A DNA stretch of 64,000 nucleotides from Bryobacteraceae bacterium (GTDB taxonomy: Bacteria > Acidobacteriota > Terriglobia > Bryobacterales > Bryobacteraceae). The stretch is from positions 242,502 through 306,501 of the forward strand of contig JARKOC010000158.1 in assembly GCA_029975915.1 (NCBI GenBank), written 5' to 3'. Below, piece after piece: positions 8,872 to 19,681 of the stretch. The position numbers and the translations under genes are program-made. Under the pieces are notes generated by a model that was not told the DNA's origin, made no database searches, and saw nothing but the letters and a program-made list of their open reading frames with translations. How positions within the stretch are numbered: position 1 is the first letter of the stretch; every line of letters begins with the position of its first letter.

Positions 8872-9942
8872 ATGGACAGGAAATACACTGTTGTCGTGGC
8901 CGGCATGGGCAAACGCGGAATGCACCATGCCGCCGCTTTCCAGGCCAACCCCCGCTTTGAGGTGGTTGGCCTCTGCGACATCGACCAGGCTCGCCTGGAT
9001 TCCGCGGCCGCAAAGTTAGGCGTTCAGGTGACCGGCACAGACGCCGCTCAGGTGGCCCGCGATCTCAAACCGGACGTGTTCTGCTTTTGCACCATGGCCA
9101 ACGTGCGCACGCCGCTGATCCAGGCTGGCATCGAGTGCGGGGCGCGGATGATTGCCATGGAGAAGCCCGTGGCGCTCACCAGCGCCGAGGGCATGGAGAT
9201 CAAGCGCCTGGTGGATGCCAGCGGCGTGAAGGTGGTGGTAAGCCACCAGCACCGCTACGGAAGCCATTACCGCGCTGTGAAGGAGGTCATCGCCAGTGGC
9301 GCCCTGGGCCGTATCCATACCGTGTATGGCACAGCCAGCGGCTGGATGATGCACATGATCTCGCACCTGATCGACTATATGCGCTGGTACAACGGCAACG
9401 CCGCCGCCGAATGGGTGATGGCCCAGGCAGCGGGACGGGGCAAGATGGCCGACGCTCATCCCTCGCCCGACTACATCGGCGGCTTCATCCAGTTCGCCAA
9501 CGGGGTCCGAGGCATCGTCGAATGCGGCGCCGGCGCCCCGGATGTGCCCGAGGTCGATTACTGGTGGCGGAAGTGCCGCATCGGCGCCCAGGGCACGGAT
9601 GGCTACGCCGAAGTGCTGACCGGCGGCGGCTGGCGCGCGGTGACTAAGAACGGCGTCCAGTCCGGCGAGGGTTGCATGAACTATGACCTCGACATGCCGC
9701 CTTACATCCAGCAGATGGCCGATTGGCTGGACGACGACGGCCACATCCACGAGTGCAACTTCGACAGCGCCTACCAGGGGCTGGAGATCATGATGGGGCT
9801 GATTCGCTCCGTCGCAGACCGGGGACAAGTTGCCTTGCCTCTGTCAGCGCCGGCCGACGAACTGGATTTGCTGCGCAGCTCGCTGCCCGAAGCCAAAGTG
9901 CTGCTCTCATATCCGGGAAACGCGAAGGAATACCTCCCTTAG
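8872..9942 (+). CDS. Gfo/Idh/MocA family NAD(P)-dependent oxidoreductase
   Basis: This 356-residue enzyme should oxidise or reduce a sugar or inositol-type substrate. The N-terminal Rossmann fold shows GMGKRGMHHAAAF, and the family's E-K-P motif is at residues 97-99 (M-E-K-P-V-A-L-T). The S-H-L-I-D-Y segment gives the usual catalytic His (about 165) and Asp (about 168) in the second domain. The start codon lies three bases after the aminotransferase stop, so the two are surely co-transcribed. There is no signal peptide. Oxidoreductase/aminotransferase pairs of these two families act together in the synthesis of amino-sugar uronates; that role here is inference. Confidence 0.9.
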   Translation: MDRKYTVVVAGMGKRGMHHAAAFQANPRFEVVGLCDIDQARLDSAAAKLGVQVTGTDAAQVARDLKPDVFCFCTMANVRTPLIQAGIECGARMIAMEKPVALTSAEGMEIKRLVDASGVKVVVSHQHRYGSHYRAVKEVIASGALGRIHTVYGTASGWMMHMISHLIDYMRWYNGNAAAEWVMAQAAGRGKMADAHPSPDYIGGFIQFANGVRGIVECGAGAPDVPEVDYWWRKCRIGAQGTDGYAEVLTGGGWRAVTKNGVQSGEGCMNYDLDMPPYIQQMADWLDDDGHIHECNFDSAYQGLEIMMGLIRSVADRGQVALPLSAPADELDLLRSSLPEAKVLLSYPGNAKEYLP

Positions 9943-10062
9943 CAAGTCAGGATCACCTTACCCAAGCTTCTTTTGCCCCAGAGTCGTCCCACGTTAGCCG
10001 CGCGGCTCGCCGGCTGGCGTCGGGAGAACGCCTGGGTGACTTAGGAATGCTAGATACAATTC

Positions 10063-10090
10063 AGAGCCGCGTCCCCAAGGACGCGGCTCT
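10063..10090. terminator. Strong 12-bp stem-loop between convergent genes
   Basis: AGAGCCGCGTCC and GGACGCGGCTCT form a perfect 12-base stem with a CCAA loop. It lies between the oxidoreductase (plus, ends 9942) and the membrane protein gene (minus, ends 10110), where a shared terminator is expected. Only a short T run (CTCTTTG) follows on the plus strand, so it may work with Rho or mainly as a transcript-end stabiliser. Confidence 0.6.
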
Positions 10091-10109
10091 TTGCGCATCG
10101 AGTTAAAGA

Positions 10110-10844
10110 CTACCCCCCGGACGGGCCAATTTCGGTGATCGGATAAACGTACCTGGCATAGAGGTAGAAAAAGGCCATCGCAAGCGCGAGGATCACCACT
10201 CCCAGAACGGAAGACGAGATCTTGATGCGGTCGGGGCTGATCTCGATGTCTCCTCCCAGATTGGGAGCCGGCTCGGTTCCCTCCCCCGCCCCACGCCGGA
10301 CCCGGCTCCCAGCCTTCATCGCGTTCATGACGACGAATAGTTGAAAACCGGCAAAGGCGATCCCTGAAGCCACCAGCACCAGCACCACAAAAAAGATCCA
10401 TTTCGTCGATTGGAGTTGCCACTCAAAATTCTGCCTGCGGTTTTCAAGACTGCCAACCGTGTAGGCATACCGCGCCTTCTCGGCCTTCAGGCAGTCTTGG
10501 GTGAGTTCCTTGTGGACTTCGGAGCAGGCCGCCGGTGTCGTGGCCGCGGCCGGCTGAGAAGGCAAGGTTTCGACTGGCTTCGATCCCTTTTGTGCCGGCT
10601 GAAGGGACTTCTTATTGTCAGTCTGCGCCGGTTTTGCAGCAGCTGTCTGATCGGATGAAGGCGCCTGTGGCTGGACTGGGCCGCCACCAGAGGTCGCCGG
10701 CCCCGGAACCACATCGACTTGTGCCGGCGCCGGCGGCGGCGCTTTGGGTCCGCTTTTTTCCGGAAGCCTCTCCACGTTTGCCTGCGCGAAGGCTGGAGCA
10801 AGCAGGATGAGTGAAATAAATGCGATACGCCAGATTGAATTCAT
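10110..10844 (-). CDS. Unknown exported membrane protein with Pro/Ala-rich linker
   Basis: I do not recognise a family. The 244-residue protein starts with a signal peptide (MNSIWRIAFISLILLAPAFA). It continues with about 90 residues rich in P, A, K and Q, a short cysteine-containing helix (EVHKELTQDCLKAEKA), and then two hydrophobic segments. The first is around WIFFVVLVLVASGIAFAG and the second around VLGVVILALAMAFFYLY near the C-terminus. The likely topology is a periplasmic linker domain anchored by two membrane helices. It lies 76 bases downstream of the enoyl-CoA hydratase gene on the same strand, with no obvious functional link. Confidence 0.65.
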   Translation of the reverse strand: MNSIWRIAFISLILLAPAFAQANVERLPEKSGPKAPPPAPAQVDVVPGPATSGGGPVQPQAPSSDQTAAAKPAQTDNKKSLQPAQKGSKPVETLPSQPAAATTPAACSEVHKELTQDCLKAEKARYAYTVGSLENRRQNFEWQLQSTKWIFFVVLVLVASGIAFAGFQLFVVMNAMKAGSRVRRGAGEGTEPAPNLGGDIEISPDRIKISSSVLGVVILALAMAFFYLYARYVYPITEIGPSGG

Positions 10845-10920
10845 GCGAAGCCCCTAGCGGATGTTACTTCAGGATCACGATTTCGGCAAGAGCGCGTTTT
10901 GGGGGCCTCGTCCCGTGCTA

Positions 10921-11679
10921 TTAGACCTTCAGCGATGGCCAGTCTGGCTTTCGTGCCTCCCGCATTGCCCGCACTCCCTCCTGGAAATCAGCCGATGCCG
11001 CCATTTCTTGCGCCATTTCCTCCGCCAGTGAGCCCGCCGGCTCAACCCTCCATCTCCGCATGAACTCCAGACCGCACCGGATCGCATCGCGACTGAGCGA
11101 GGCCAGATGCTGCGCCACCGAGGTTGCCCTGTCGTCCAGTTCAAAGGTTGGCGCAATCTCGTGCACCAGGCCGAACTGCATCGCGTCCTGAGAGCTGAAT
11201 ACCCTGCCCGTAAGCGACAGTTCCGCCACCCGCCGCTCCCCCATGGCCATCACCAACGCGCCATGCATCGCGAACGGCCAGAATCCGCAACGGATCTCAG
11301 TCAGCCCGAACTTCACTCCTTGCGCAGCCACCACTACATGCGAGTTTGCGGCCAAACCGACCCCCGCGCCCAGACACGGACCCTGCACCGCAGCCACCAC
11401 CGGCTTCGCACAATCCATTCCGAAGCGGAACAAACGCAGATCCGGGCCGCCAGCCGCCTTAGGGCCCATTTCAAGCACCTCTTCCATATCCCATCCCCCA
11501 CAAAACATCTGCCCCGCAGCATCCAGCAGAACACAGCCGACTTGACTGTCGGCCGCCGCTTCCTCCAAGGTGGCCAGCAACTCAAGACGCAGGACCGAAT
11601 TCAGCAGGTTGTTCTTCTGCGGCCGGTTCAGAGTCAAACGCAGTACCCGGCCCTCTCGGCTCTTCAGCAATTCGTTCAT
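10921..11679 (-). CDS. Enoyl-CoA hydratase/isomerase family protein
   Basis: This 252-residue crotonase-fold protein should act on an acyl-CoA thioester. The first oxyanion-hole segment is visible as GQMFCGGWDMEE, and the second as VAAVQGPCLGAGVGLAA, followed by KFGLTEIRCGFWP. Aligned by eye to rat mitochondrial enoyl-CoA hydratase, the second catalytic glutamate is kept (T-E-I-R). The first falls on a glycine (G-V-G-L instead of G-C-E-L). This suggests an isomerase, hydrolase or other crotonase chemistry instead of standard hydration. The gene stands alone without other beta-oxidation genes nearby. Confidence 0.85.
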   Translation of the reverse strand: MNELLKSREGRVLRLTLNRPQKNNLLNSVLRLELLATLEEAAADSQVGCVLLDAAGQMFCGGWDMEEVLEMGPKAAGGPDLRLFRFGMDCAKPVVAAVQGPCLGAGVGLAANSHVVVAAQGVKFGLTEIRCGFWPFAMHGALVMAMGERRVAELSLTGRVFSSQDAMQFGLVHEIAPTFELDDRATSVAQHLASLSRDAIRCGLEFMRRWRVEPAGSLAEEMAQEMAASADFQEGVRAMREARKPDWPSLKV

Positions 11680-11743
11680 TGCGGTTCCCAGTGTAAGAAA
11701 TTCCTGCCTCCTGGCAGCAAGAAATCACATTTCACTTTGACTG

Positions 11744-11772
11744 TTGGATCTTTCCGCACTTTCTGGCATACT
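11744..11772 (+). promoter_or_regulatory. Candidate promoter for the cold-shock gene
   Basis: TTGGAT (11744-11749), a 17-base spacer and CATACT (11767-11772) would give a transcript with a leader of about 118 bases before the cold-shock start codon. Long leaders are typical of cold-shock genes. The hexamers are only partial matches. Confidence 0.3.
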
Positions 11773-11791
11773 TTACTCAACTGGTAAGTAT

Positions 11792-11810
11792 TGCCGCGGC
11801 CGCCGCGGCA
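11792..11810 (+). other. GC-rich stem-loop in the cold-shock gene leader
   Basis: TGCCGCGG and CCGCGGCA form a perfect eight-base stem with a three-base loop, about 90 bases before the cold-shock start codon. If the upstream promoter is right, it sits near the 5' end of the mRNA and could affect stability or temperature response. Confidence 0.4.
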
Positions 11811-11896
11811 TCTGGGCAAAACAGAACTCTCTCCACCGAAGCTACCTGTCCCTAAGGAGTTCGCGGAGATGTTGAGTAACGTCAGGAGGCAATCGC

Positions 11897-12103
11897 GTGA
11901 AGGAAACCGGAGTTGTGAAGTGGTTCAACAACGCTAAGGGCTACGGATTCATCGTTCGCCAGAGTGGCGAGGATGTCTTCGTCCACTATAGTTCGATCAC
12001 CCGGGAGGGCTACCGCACTCTCGAGGAAGGTAAGGAAGTGCATTTCGAGTGCATCACCGGCCCCAAAGGCCTGCACGCTGAAAACGTGGAACCCGCAGGC
12101 TAA
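11897..12103 (+). CDS. Cold-shock protein (CspA family)
   Basis: This 68-residue single OB-fold protein binds single-stranded nucleic acid and acts as an RNA chaperone. RNP1 is visible as K-G-Y-G-F-I near residue 15 and RNP2 as V-F-V-H-Y-S near residue 29; the W in VKWFN is also conserved. It starts at GTG, supported by a perfect AGGAGG seven bases upstream (11884-11889). The length is normal for the family. It is monocistronic, with a leader of over 100 bases that contains a stem-loop. Confidence 0.96.
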   Translation: MKETGVVKWFNNAKGYGFIVRQSGEDVFVHYSSITREGYRTLEEGKEVHFECITGPKGLHAENVEPAG

Positions 12104-12128
12104 GCCCTGCCCCTGATACGATGGCGGC

Positions 12129-13223
12129 GTGACTGGATCATCCCGCTCCATCCAACGCAGATCACTTCTATTCACCCTCGCCCTGCCCGCCGCCGCGGCT
12201 CCTTCAAATTCGCGCCAGTTCCGCGCCCGGCAGGCAGGCATCGTGACCGGGACCCTGCCCCCCGGTCCTCTGAACGCTATCACTGATGTAGCCGGTGTCC
12301 GCATCGGACACTCGACTGTCATCCGTCCGCCCAACGTTCGCACCGGCGTCACCGCCATCCTCCCTCACGGCGGCAACCTTTTCCAGGAAAAAGTCCCCGG
12401 CGCGGTGTACACGTTCAACGGCTTCGGCAAGCTCATGGGCTCGACTCAGGTGGACGAACTCGGCGAAATCGAGACCCCCATCCTGCTCACCTCAACCCTC
12501 AACGTCCCCCGAGTCGCCGACGCGCTGCTTGATTACATGCTCGCCTTGCCGGGCAACGAGCAAGTCCGCAGCATGAATCCTTTGGTCGCAGAGACCAACG
12601 ACGGCATGCTGAACGACATCCGCAGCCGCCCTGCCGGTCGCGAGCACGTCTTCCAGGCGATTGAAACGGCCAGGTCGGGACCGGTGGATGAAGGCGCAGT
12701 GGGAGCGGGTGCCGGAACGGTCTGTTTCGGCTACAAGGGCGGAATTGGGACCTCATCGCGGCGCACCCCCGCGGGTCACACCGTCGGCGTGCTCGTCCAA
12801 ACAAACTATGGCGGCGACCTCCACATCGCCGGCGTCCCCATCGGCCGACTGCTCAAACAGGACGGCAAGGGCTCGGCTGACGGCAGCGTGATCGTCGTTG
12901 TGGCGACGGACGCCCCCGTCGATGCCCGCAATCTGAAGCGAATGGCCGCCCGGACGATGATGGGATTGGGCCGGACCGGCGCCGCCGGATCGAACGGTTC
13001 CGGCGATTATGCCATCGCCTTTTCCACCGTGCTTAATGCGAATTCGCTGATCCCGAACGACAATATGTCGCCCCTGTTCCTCGCTGTCATCGAAGCCACC
13101 GAAGAAGCCGTCTACAATTCCCTATTCAAAGCCGAAACCGTGGAATCAAACGGCCGGCGGGTAGAGGCGCTGCCGGCGATGCGGGTCTTACAGTTGCTGC
13201 GGGAGCGGAAGGCGGCAAACTGA
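12129..13223 (+). CDS. P1 (DmpA) family aminopeptidase, exported
   Basis: P1-family peptidases are self-processing N-terminal nucleophile-like hydrolases that remove N-terminal residues or cleave beta-amino-acid and D-amino-acid peptides. The 364-residue protein shows GPLNAITDVAGVRIGHST, the conserved N-terminal block. It also has VAETNDGMLND, AGAGTVCFGYKGGIGTSSR and the autocleavage segment A-D-G-S-V-I-V-V-V-A-T-D-A-P, whose serine is the expected nucleophile after cleavage of the Gly-Ser bond. The N-terminus (S-I-Q-R-R-S-L-L-F-T-L-A-L-P-A-A-A-A) looks like a Tat-type signal peptide. The assigned GTG start has no strong ribosome binding site. The function is firm at family level only. Confidence 0.9.
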   Translation: MTGSSRSIQRRSLLFTLALPAAAAPSNSRQFRARQAGIVTGTLPPGPLNAITDVAGVRIGHSTVIRPPNVRTGVTAILPHGGNLFQEKVPGAVYTFNGFGKLMGSTQVDELGEIETPILLTSTLNVPRVADALLDYMLALPGNEQVRSMNPLVAETNDGMLNDIRSRPAGREHVFQAIETARSGPVDEGAVGAGAGTVCFGYKGGIGTSSRRTPAGHTVGVLVQTNYGGDLHIAGVPIGRLLKQDGKGSADGSVIVVVATDAPVDARNLKRMAARTMMGLGRTGAAGSNGSGDYAIAFSTVLNANSLIPNDNMSPLFLAVIEATEEAVYNSLFKAETVESNGRRVEALPAMRVLQLLRERKAAN

Positions 13224-13328
13224 CGCAGTCGAGGCAACAATCAGCACCTGTTTCCACTACCTCCATTTGGACGCCCGCTCAACTCCACTGACTTCTTTAT
13301 ATAGTTTCACTCTTATCTCCAATTTCTG

Positions 13329-13357
13329 TTGACAGACCTACCTGTTGAGGCTAAATA
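13329..13357 (+). promoter_or_regulatory. Promoter of the secreted gene pair, near-leaderless
   Basis: A perfect TTGACA (13329-13334) is followed after exactly 17 bases by TAAATA (13352-13357). The predicted start site is about 13364, only three bases before the ATG at 13367, so the mRNA is nearly leaderless. The region is clearly richer in A and T than its surroundings. Confidence 0.5.
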
Positions 13358-13366
13358 TGAGGCGAT

Positions 13367-13849
13367 ATGAGACTCAGGCACGGCGGATGTATACTCGCAA
13401 GACTTGTCGCTATATTCTTCTTTTTCTGTACAGTATCTGCTCAGTCGATAACTCCTGACATCGCCTACTTTCTGTTCCTCAACCGTGTCCGCAGTCGCTG
13501 CGACGCCCCTAAGGCGCAATCCGACGTCGCGTGCTCAGCCTACTTCAAGCGGCTGCAACTGTCCTCCCAGGAAGGGGCGCTTCTACTGCAGAGGGCGCTC
13601 GCGACTCTGGTCGAACTGGAGCAAAACGACCTCAAGTGGCGTCAATACGTAAAGGATGTCGTCGAGAAGAAGAAGCCGATCCCTGATTCGAAGAAGGCCG
13701 AGCGCCTGAATCCAAATCCTCCACTAGGAAACTACAAAGTGATGCATGGAATCGTTGAATTTCGAGCGGGCCAACTCTGGCCTGGTGCAGGAACATATCT
13801 GACTACTAAAATGCAACAGTATTATCAGGACCATGGGGAACACCAATGA
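13367..13849 (+). CDS. Unknown secreted protein, first of a coupled pair
   Basis: I do not recognise a family. The 160-residue protein has a signal peptide (L-A-R-L-V-A-I-F-F-F-F-C-T-V-S-A-Q). Two cysteines follow (RSRCDAP and VACSAYF) that could pair in the periplasm, and then a helical, Lys/Glu-rich segment (LKWRQYVKDVVEKKKPIPD). The stop codon overlaps the start of the next gene (ATGA at 13846-13849), so the two are translationally coupled and probably act together. A good promoter lies directly upstream. Confidence 0.6.
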   Translation: MRLRHGGCILARLVAIFFFFCTVSAQSITPDIAYFLFLNRVRSRCDAPKAQSDVACSAYFKRLQLSSQEGALLLQRALATLVELEQNDLKWRQYVKDVVEKKKPIPDSKKAERLNPNPPLGNYKVMHGIVEFRAGQLWPGAGTYLTTKMQQYYQDHGEHQ

Positions 13850-15009
13850 AGTATCGACTTAGCACCCGATCACATGACTATGCCTGTTGGCGTTCTAGCC
13901 TGCTTCTGGTGTGTCTGCTTCTGCTTTCAGATCTGCTCGGCGCCGGAATCATTACGGAAAGAGGTCTGTCGAAACTTATTGCTGACTCAGATCGCGTTTT
14001 GATCGGGAAAGTGCTTGTGGTGCGGATCGGCGGACCGGAGATGACGGCGGACGTCCAGATCCTGCGCACCTACAGGGGGCCCGGAAAGCCCGGCGAGACG
14101 ATCTGCATCCGCATGCCAGTGGACACAGGCAACTGGCCCTATCCGAGCCTGGCCACGGAGCGACCGGGCATCGCTACTATGCTCTTCCTCAAGGACGGCC
14201 CAGGATGTGCGCTCGCGGTGCCGCGCTGGACGCCCCCGGGATCAACTCATGACTATTTCTGGCAGGTCTTGGATACTCCGCCGGCCGTGGGTTCTGATCT
14301 CACTCGCGGCGACGTCGGGCTGCAATTGTCTGCTGAGGCTCTGGCCGCGTTTCACAAGCTCAAGACTCCGGCGCACCCAAACATGCGGCCGAGTTTTGAT
14401 GAAGCCATGGTGATGAGTGTCGCCAACCTGATTCGAAATGGGTCCGATGTAGCGCGCTGGGTCGATCTGGTGCGCCAACCTGAGTTTGGAGCCCCGGACA
14501 TCTTGTGTTCGGTACTGCAGATCGCTAACAGCGACCCGGCAGGGCTGCCGGCGATGATTGCAGAATTGGATCAGCCGCGCTTAAGCCAATTCGGCCATGC
14601 GGCCTGGGGGCTGTTGGAGCAATACTACCGGAGCCCGGACACTGTGGGAATCCGGCTTCTCGGGCAAACGGTGGAGAGCGCCGCCGCACCGATCTTTGTC
14701 AGGAGCATGGCTGTGCGAACTCTATTGAAAATCAGCACCGCCGCGACAGTCCCCTATCTTCTTCGCGCGACCGACAACCCGCAATTCCGAGAAATGGCAA
14801 TGATGGGCCTCGACAGATATGCCCTTGGCGACAAGGTGACCGAAACGAAAGAACTCAATCACTGTGGAACGCTTTTGCCACGCCACAAATCGTCTCCCGA
14901 AATGATCGAAGAAGTGGGGCGCCAGCCCGTCGGCGGCGACGAGCAGACCCTTTCGGAGCGAGTCAAGTTCTGGAAGGCCTGGGGCCGCCGCCACGGGTTC
15001 ATCCAGTAA
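13846..15009 (+). CDS. Unknown exported protein with HEAT-like helical C-terminal half
   Basis: The 387-residue protein has a hydrophobic export signal (SSLLLVCLLLLSDLLGAG). The N-terminal half, about residues 40-140, looks like a beta-rich domain: LIADSDRVLIGKVLVVRIGG, then DVQILRTYRGPGKPGETICI and MLFLKDGPGCAL. The second half is helical, with HEAT-repeat-like alternation (SMAVRTLLKISTAATVPYLLRATDNPQFREMAMMGLDRYALGD). A role in protein-protein contacts is likely, but I can assign no activity. It overlaps the preceding secreted gene by four bases. Confidence 0.6.
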   Translation: MKYRLSTRSHDYACWRSSLLLVCLLLLSDLLGAGIITERGLSKLIADSDRVLIGKVLVVRIGGPEMTADVQILRTYRGPGKPGETICIRMPVDTGNWPYPSLATERPGIATMLFLKDGPGCALAVPRWTPPGSTHDYFWQVLDTPPAVGSDLTRGDVGLQLSAEALAAFHKLKTPAHPNMRPSFDEAMVMSVANLIRNGSDVARWVDLVRQPEFGAPDILCSVLQIANSDPAGLPAMIAELDQPRLSQFGHAAWGLLEQYYRSPDTVGIRLLGQTVESAAAPIFVRSMAVRTLLKISTAATVPYLLRATDNPQFREMAMMGLDRYALGDKVTETKELNHCGTLLPRHKSSPEMIEEVGRQPVGGDEQTLSERVKFWKAWGRRHGFIQ

Positions 15010-15011
15010 AT

Positions 15012-15048
15012 AAAAAAACGCCCGGAGGCCACACTGGGCGTCCGGGCG
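15012..15048 (-). terminator. Intrinsic terminator of the radical SAM gene
   Basis: On the minus strand CGCCCGGA and TCCGGGCG form an eight-base stem around a 14-base loop, followed by seven T residues (complement of 15012-15018). It lies about 90 bases after the radical SAM stop codon at 15137. Confidence 0.75.
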
Positions 15049-15136
15049 GGTTACGTGAAACCGAATAGGAGTTCGTTGAACTTGTGTCGCTGAGGCCAAC
15101 CCCATCAGGAGCCGGCCACCGCATGAAACTTGCCGG

Positions 15137-17233
<2,097 letters not shown>

Positions 17234-17403
17234 TTCTTCTTGCTATCTCCTATTCGGGGGTGGAATACACCTGTTCCGGTCTTTGTCATTTTATGACCTT
17301 GGTCGAGCCGCTCCCACGTCTATCCGCCCAACTGCGACAATTCGTTCCTCAACGGCAATTTGGGCGGTTAAACGGCGCGACCAGGAAACCGCGCCATAGT
17401 AGC

Positions 17404-18474
17404 ATGATTCTAGAGGAGTTCCACGCTTTGGAGCAGCCCAGCCGCGACGCCTTCCACCGCACCGCCCGGGAGTCCGGCTTCGAGATCTCCGGCATCGTTG
17501 CCGCCCTCCCTGCGCCGGACATGGGTCTTTACGATGATTGGGTCCGCCACGGCTATGCCGGCGATCTGCGCTATCTTATTGATCACAGGGCTGATATCCG
17601 CCGTGATCCGCGCGCTTTGCTGCCGTCCGCGCGATCCATTCTCTGCCTCGGCAAATTATACAAAACAGTCGATTTACCGGATCCACCCATCTCCCGTTAC
17701 GCCTGGGGCGCCGGCGACTACCACGACAACCTGCGCCAGGGCATGAAAAACTTGGTCGACAGACTCCATCAAATGTGGGGAGATTTCGAACACCGGATCT
17801 GCGTCGACACTGCGCCGCTGCTCGAGCGATCCTATGCCAGGCAAGCCGGCTTGGGCTGGATCGGCCGCAACACGTGCCTCATCAACCAGCAGCAAGGCTC
17901 ATGGTTCTTTCTCGGCGAAGTCCTTGTCAGCATTGAACTTCCGCCCGATCAGCCGCCACCGGACCGGTGCGGCTCCTGCCGCCGCTGCATCGACGCCTGT
18001 CCGACGCAAGCGCTCGTTCCGTCCAGTTCCCCGTCAGGTTATTCGCTTGATGCCCGGCTCTGCATCTCCACCTTGACCATTGAGCAGCGCGGCTCCGCAC
18101 CTGAGAGGCTACGTCCCGCCATCGGCCACCGTTTGTTTGGTTGTGACGTATGCCAGGAGGTTTGCCCCTGGAACCAGCGCGCACCATCCACCAGTGAGGC
18201 CGCCTTTCAGCCCGTCCATCCTCGCCCGGATCTTGTAGAAATGGCAGAACTTACGCCCGCCAGCTTCCAGCACCGTTTCCGGCACACACCCATCTCTCGA
18301 GCAAAATACACTGGTTGGCTGAGGAACGTCGCTACGGCCATGGGCAATTCAGGTGATCCACGTTACCGCACGCTACTACTCCGGCTTGCAGACCATGAGG
18401 ACGTGACCGTGGCCGAACACGCCCATTGGGCGCTCGACCGGCTCGGTAGCGGTCAGGGGGAGGATCAGCCGTGA
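17404..18474 (+). CDS. queG: Epoxyqueuosine reductase QueG
   Basis: QueG performs the last step of queuosine tRNA modification, reducing epoxyqueuosine with cobalamin and two [4Fe-4S] clusters. The ferredoxin-like cysteines are C-G-S-C-R-R-C-I-D-A-C-P and C-D-V-C-Q-E-V-C-P-W-N. The conserved V-D-T-A-P-L-L-E-R segment carries the catalytic Asp, and GLGWIGRNTCLI is present. I chose the ATG at 17404 because upstream in-frame codons encode no conserved sequence and overlap the promoter region of the divergent radical SAM gene. The C-terminus looks like the HEAT-like tail of the family. Its stop overlaps the GTG of the TPR gene, so it starts a compact four-gene run. Confidence 0.95.
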   Translation: MILEEFHALEQPSRDAFHRTARESGFEISGIVAALPAPDMGLYDDWVRHGYAGDLRYLIDHRADIRRDPRALLPSARSILCLGKLYKTVDLPDPPISRYAWGAGDYHDNLRQGMKNLVDRLHQMWGDFEHRICVDTAPLLERSYARQAGLGWIGRNTCLINQQQGSWFFLGEVLVSIELPPDQPPPDRCGSCRRCIDACPTQALVPSSSPSGYSLDARLCISTLTIEQRGSAPERLRPAIGHRLFGCDVCQEVCPWNQRAPSTSEAAFQPVHPRPDLVEMAELTPASFQHRFRHTPISRAKYTGWLRNVATAMGNSGDPRYRTLLLRLADHEDVTVAEHAHWALDRLGSGQGEDQP

Positions 18475-19673
18475 TCCTGCCCCTGTTCGCGCTCCTGCTC
18501 GCCCAGCCAGCCATGGACCCGTTAACAGAGAAGGGGTTCGAACACTTCTACAACCTGGAATACCCCCAGGCCCTGACCATCTTCAAGAAGGCGCTCGCAG
18601 AGCAACCAAACGATCCTGGCCGCCACAACCACGTAGCCCAGATCGTCTTGTTCGAGATGATGCTACGGTCAGGTGCGCTAGAGTCACAGCTTGTCACCGG
18701 CTCCAACCCGTTTTTGCGCTATCCAAAGATGGAACCCACCGCAGCCGAACGAACTCAGTTCACCCAATCCATCCAGGCTTCGATGGATCTGACAGCCAAA
18801 GCTCTGGCGGCGAACCCAGGAGACATTGAAGCTCTGTACGCCCGTGGCACCGCCTACAGTCTGCGTGGCACTTACAACTTCCTGGTCACCAAGGCGTGGA
18901 TGGACTCGCTGCGTGATGTCACCGAATCCCGCAAGCTGCACAATAAGGTCACCGATCTCGACCCGTCCCGCATCGATGCCCGCCTGGCCCAGGGGTTCCA
19001 CGATTATGTAATCGGTTCGCTTCATTGGACTTACCGGCTGCTGGGATTCCTCGCCGGCTTCCACGGCAACAAGGACTCGGGCATCCGTACGCTGGCCGAA
19101 GTCGCAGCCAAAGGCACCATCAATCGGACTGATGCGCAGCTCATGCTCAGCGTCATTCACAGGCGGGAAGCAAAGCCCGAGCTTGCGTTGCCGCTAATTG
19201 AACAACTACTTCAACGATACTCACGCAACTACCTATTATTATTGGAATTATCGCAAGTTTATGCAGACATCGGCGATCTCGCCAAAGCAACCGCCGCTCT
19301 GGACCGCTGCGAGGCCTTGAAGAGATCAGCCGCCCCCGGCTTTGCCCGGCTTGCCCAGCAACGGATCGAATACGCCCGAGGCAATTTGCTGTTCTGGTAT
19401 AACGAACCCGAGCGCGCCATTCCGCATCTCCGAATTGCCGCCACCGGCCAAGCCCATCTTGACCCCTATTCTGGATCCATGGCTTGGTTCCGCCTGGGCC
19501 AATGCCTGGATCTGACCGGACGGCACGAGGAGGCTCGCGAAACCTTCCGTCAGGCCACTCTGATTTTCCCGGCAGCGTACGACGGAGCCAAGTTCTCAAA
19601 GAGGTACCTGACCACCCAATACACCTATCGAAAGTACATGGAAGAAAACCCTACCGCCCCGGTGAAAAAGTGA
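18471..19673 (+). CDS. Tetratricopeptide-repeat protein, exported or membrane-attached
   Basis: This 400-residue protein is mostly TPR-like helix pairs, for example [27 protein letters not shown], then [18 protein letters not shown] and [22 protein letters not shown]. The N-terminus [15 protein letters not shown] could be a short signal or anchor. The GTG start overlaps the queG stop codon (GTGA), a sign of translational coupling. TPR proteins serve as scaffolds; no partner is evident and a link to queuosine is not implied. Confidence 0.8.
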   Translation: MILPLFALLLAQPAMDPLTEKGFEHFYNLEYPQALTIFKKALAEQPNDPGRHNHVAQIVLFEMMLRSGALESQLVTGSNPFLRYPKMEPTAAERTQFTQSIQASMDLTAKALAANPGDIEALYARGTAYSLRGTYNFLVTKAWMDSLRDVTESRKLHNKVTDLDPSRIDARLAQGFHDYVIGSLHWTYRLLGFLAGFHGNKDSGIRTLAEVAAKGTINRTDAQLMLSVIHRREAKPELALPLIEQLLQRYSRNYLLLLELSQVYADIGDLAKATAALDRCEALKRSAAPGFARLAQQRIEYARGNLLFWYNEPERAIPHLRIAATGQAHLDPYSGSMAWFRLGQCLDLTGRHEEARETFRQATLIFPAAYDGAKFSKRYLTTQYTYRKYMEENPTAPVKK

Positions 19674-19681
19674 TAATCTCT

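Noticed and set aside
7738..8928. A 396-codon minus-strand frame
   Set aside because: It is opposite the DegT aminotransferase, whose motifs are unambiguous.
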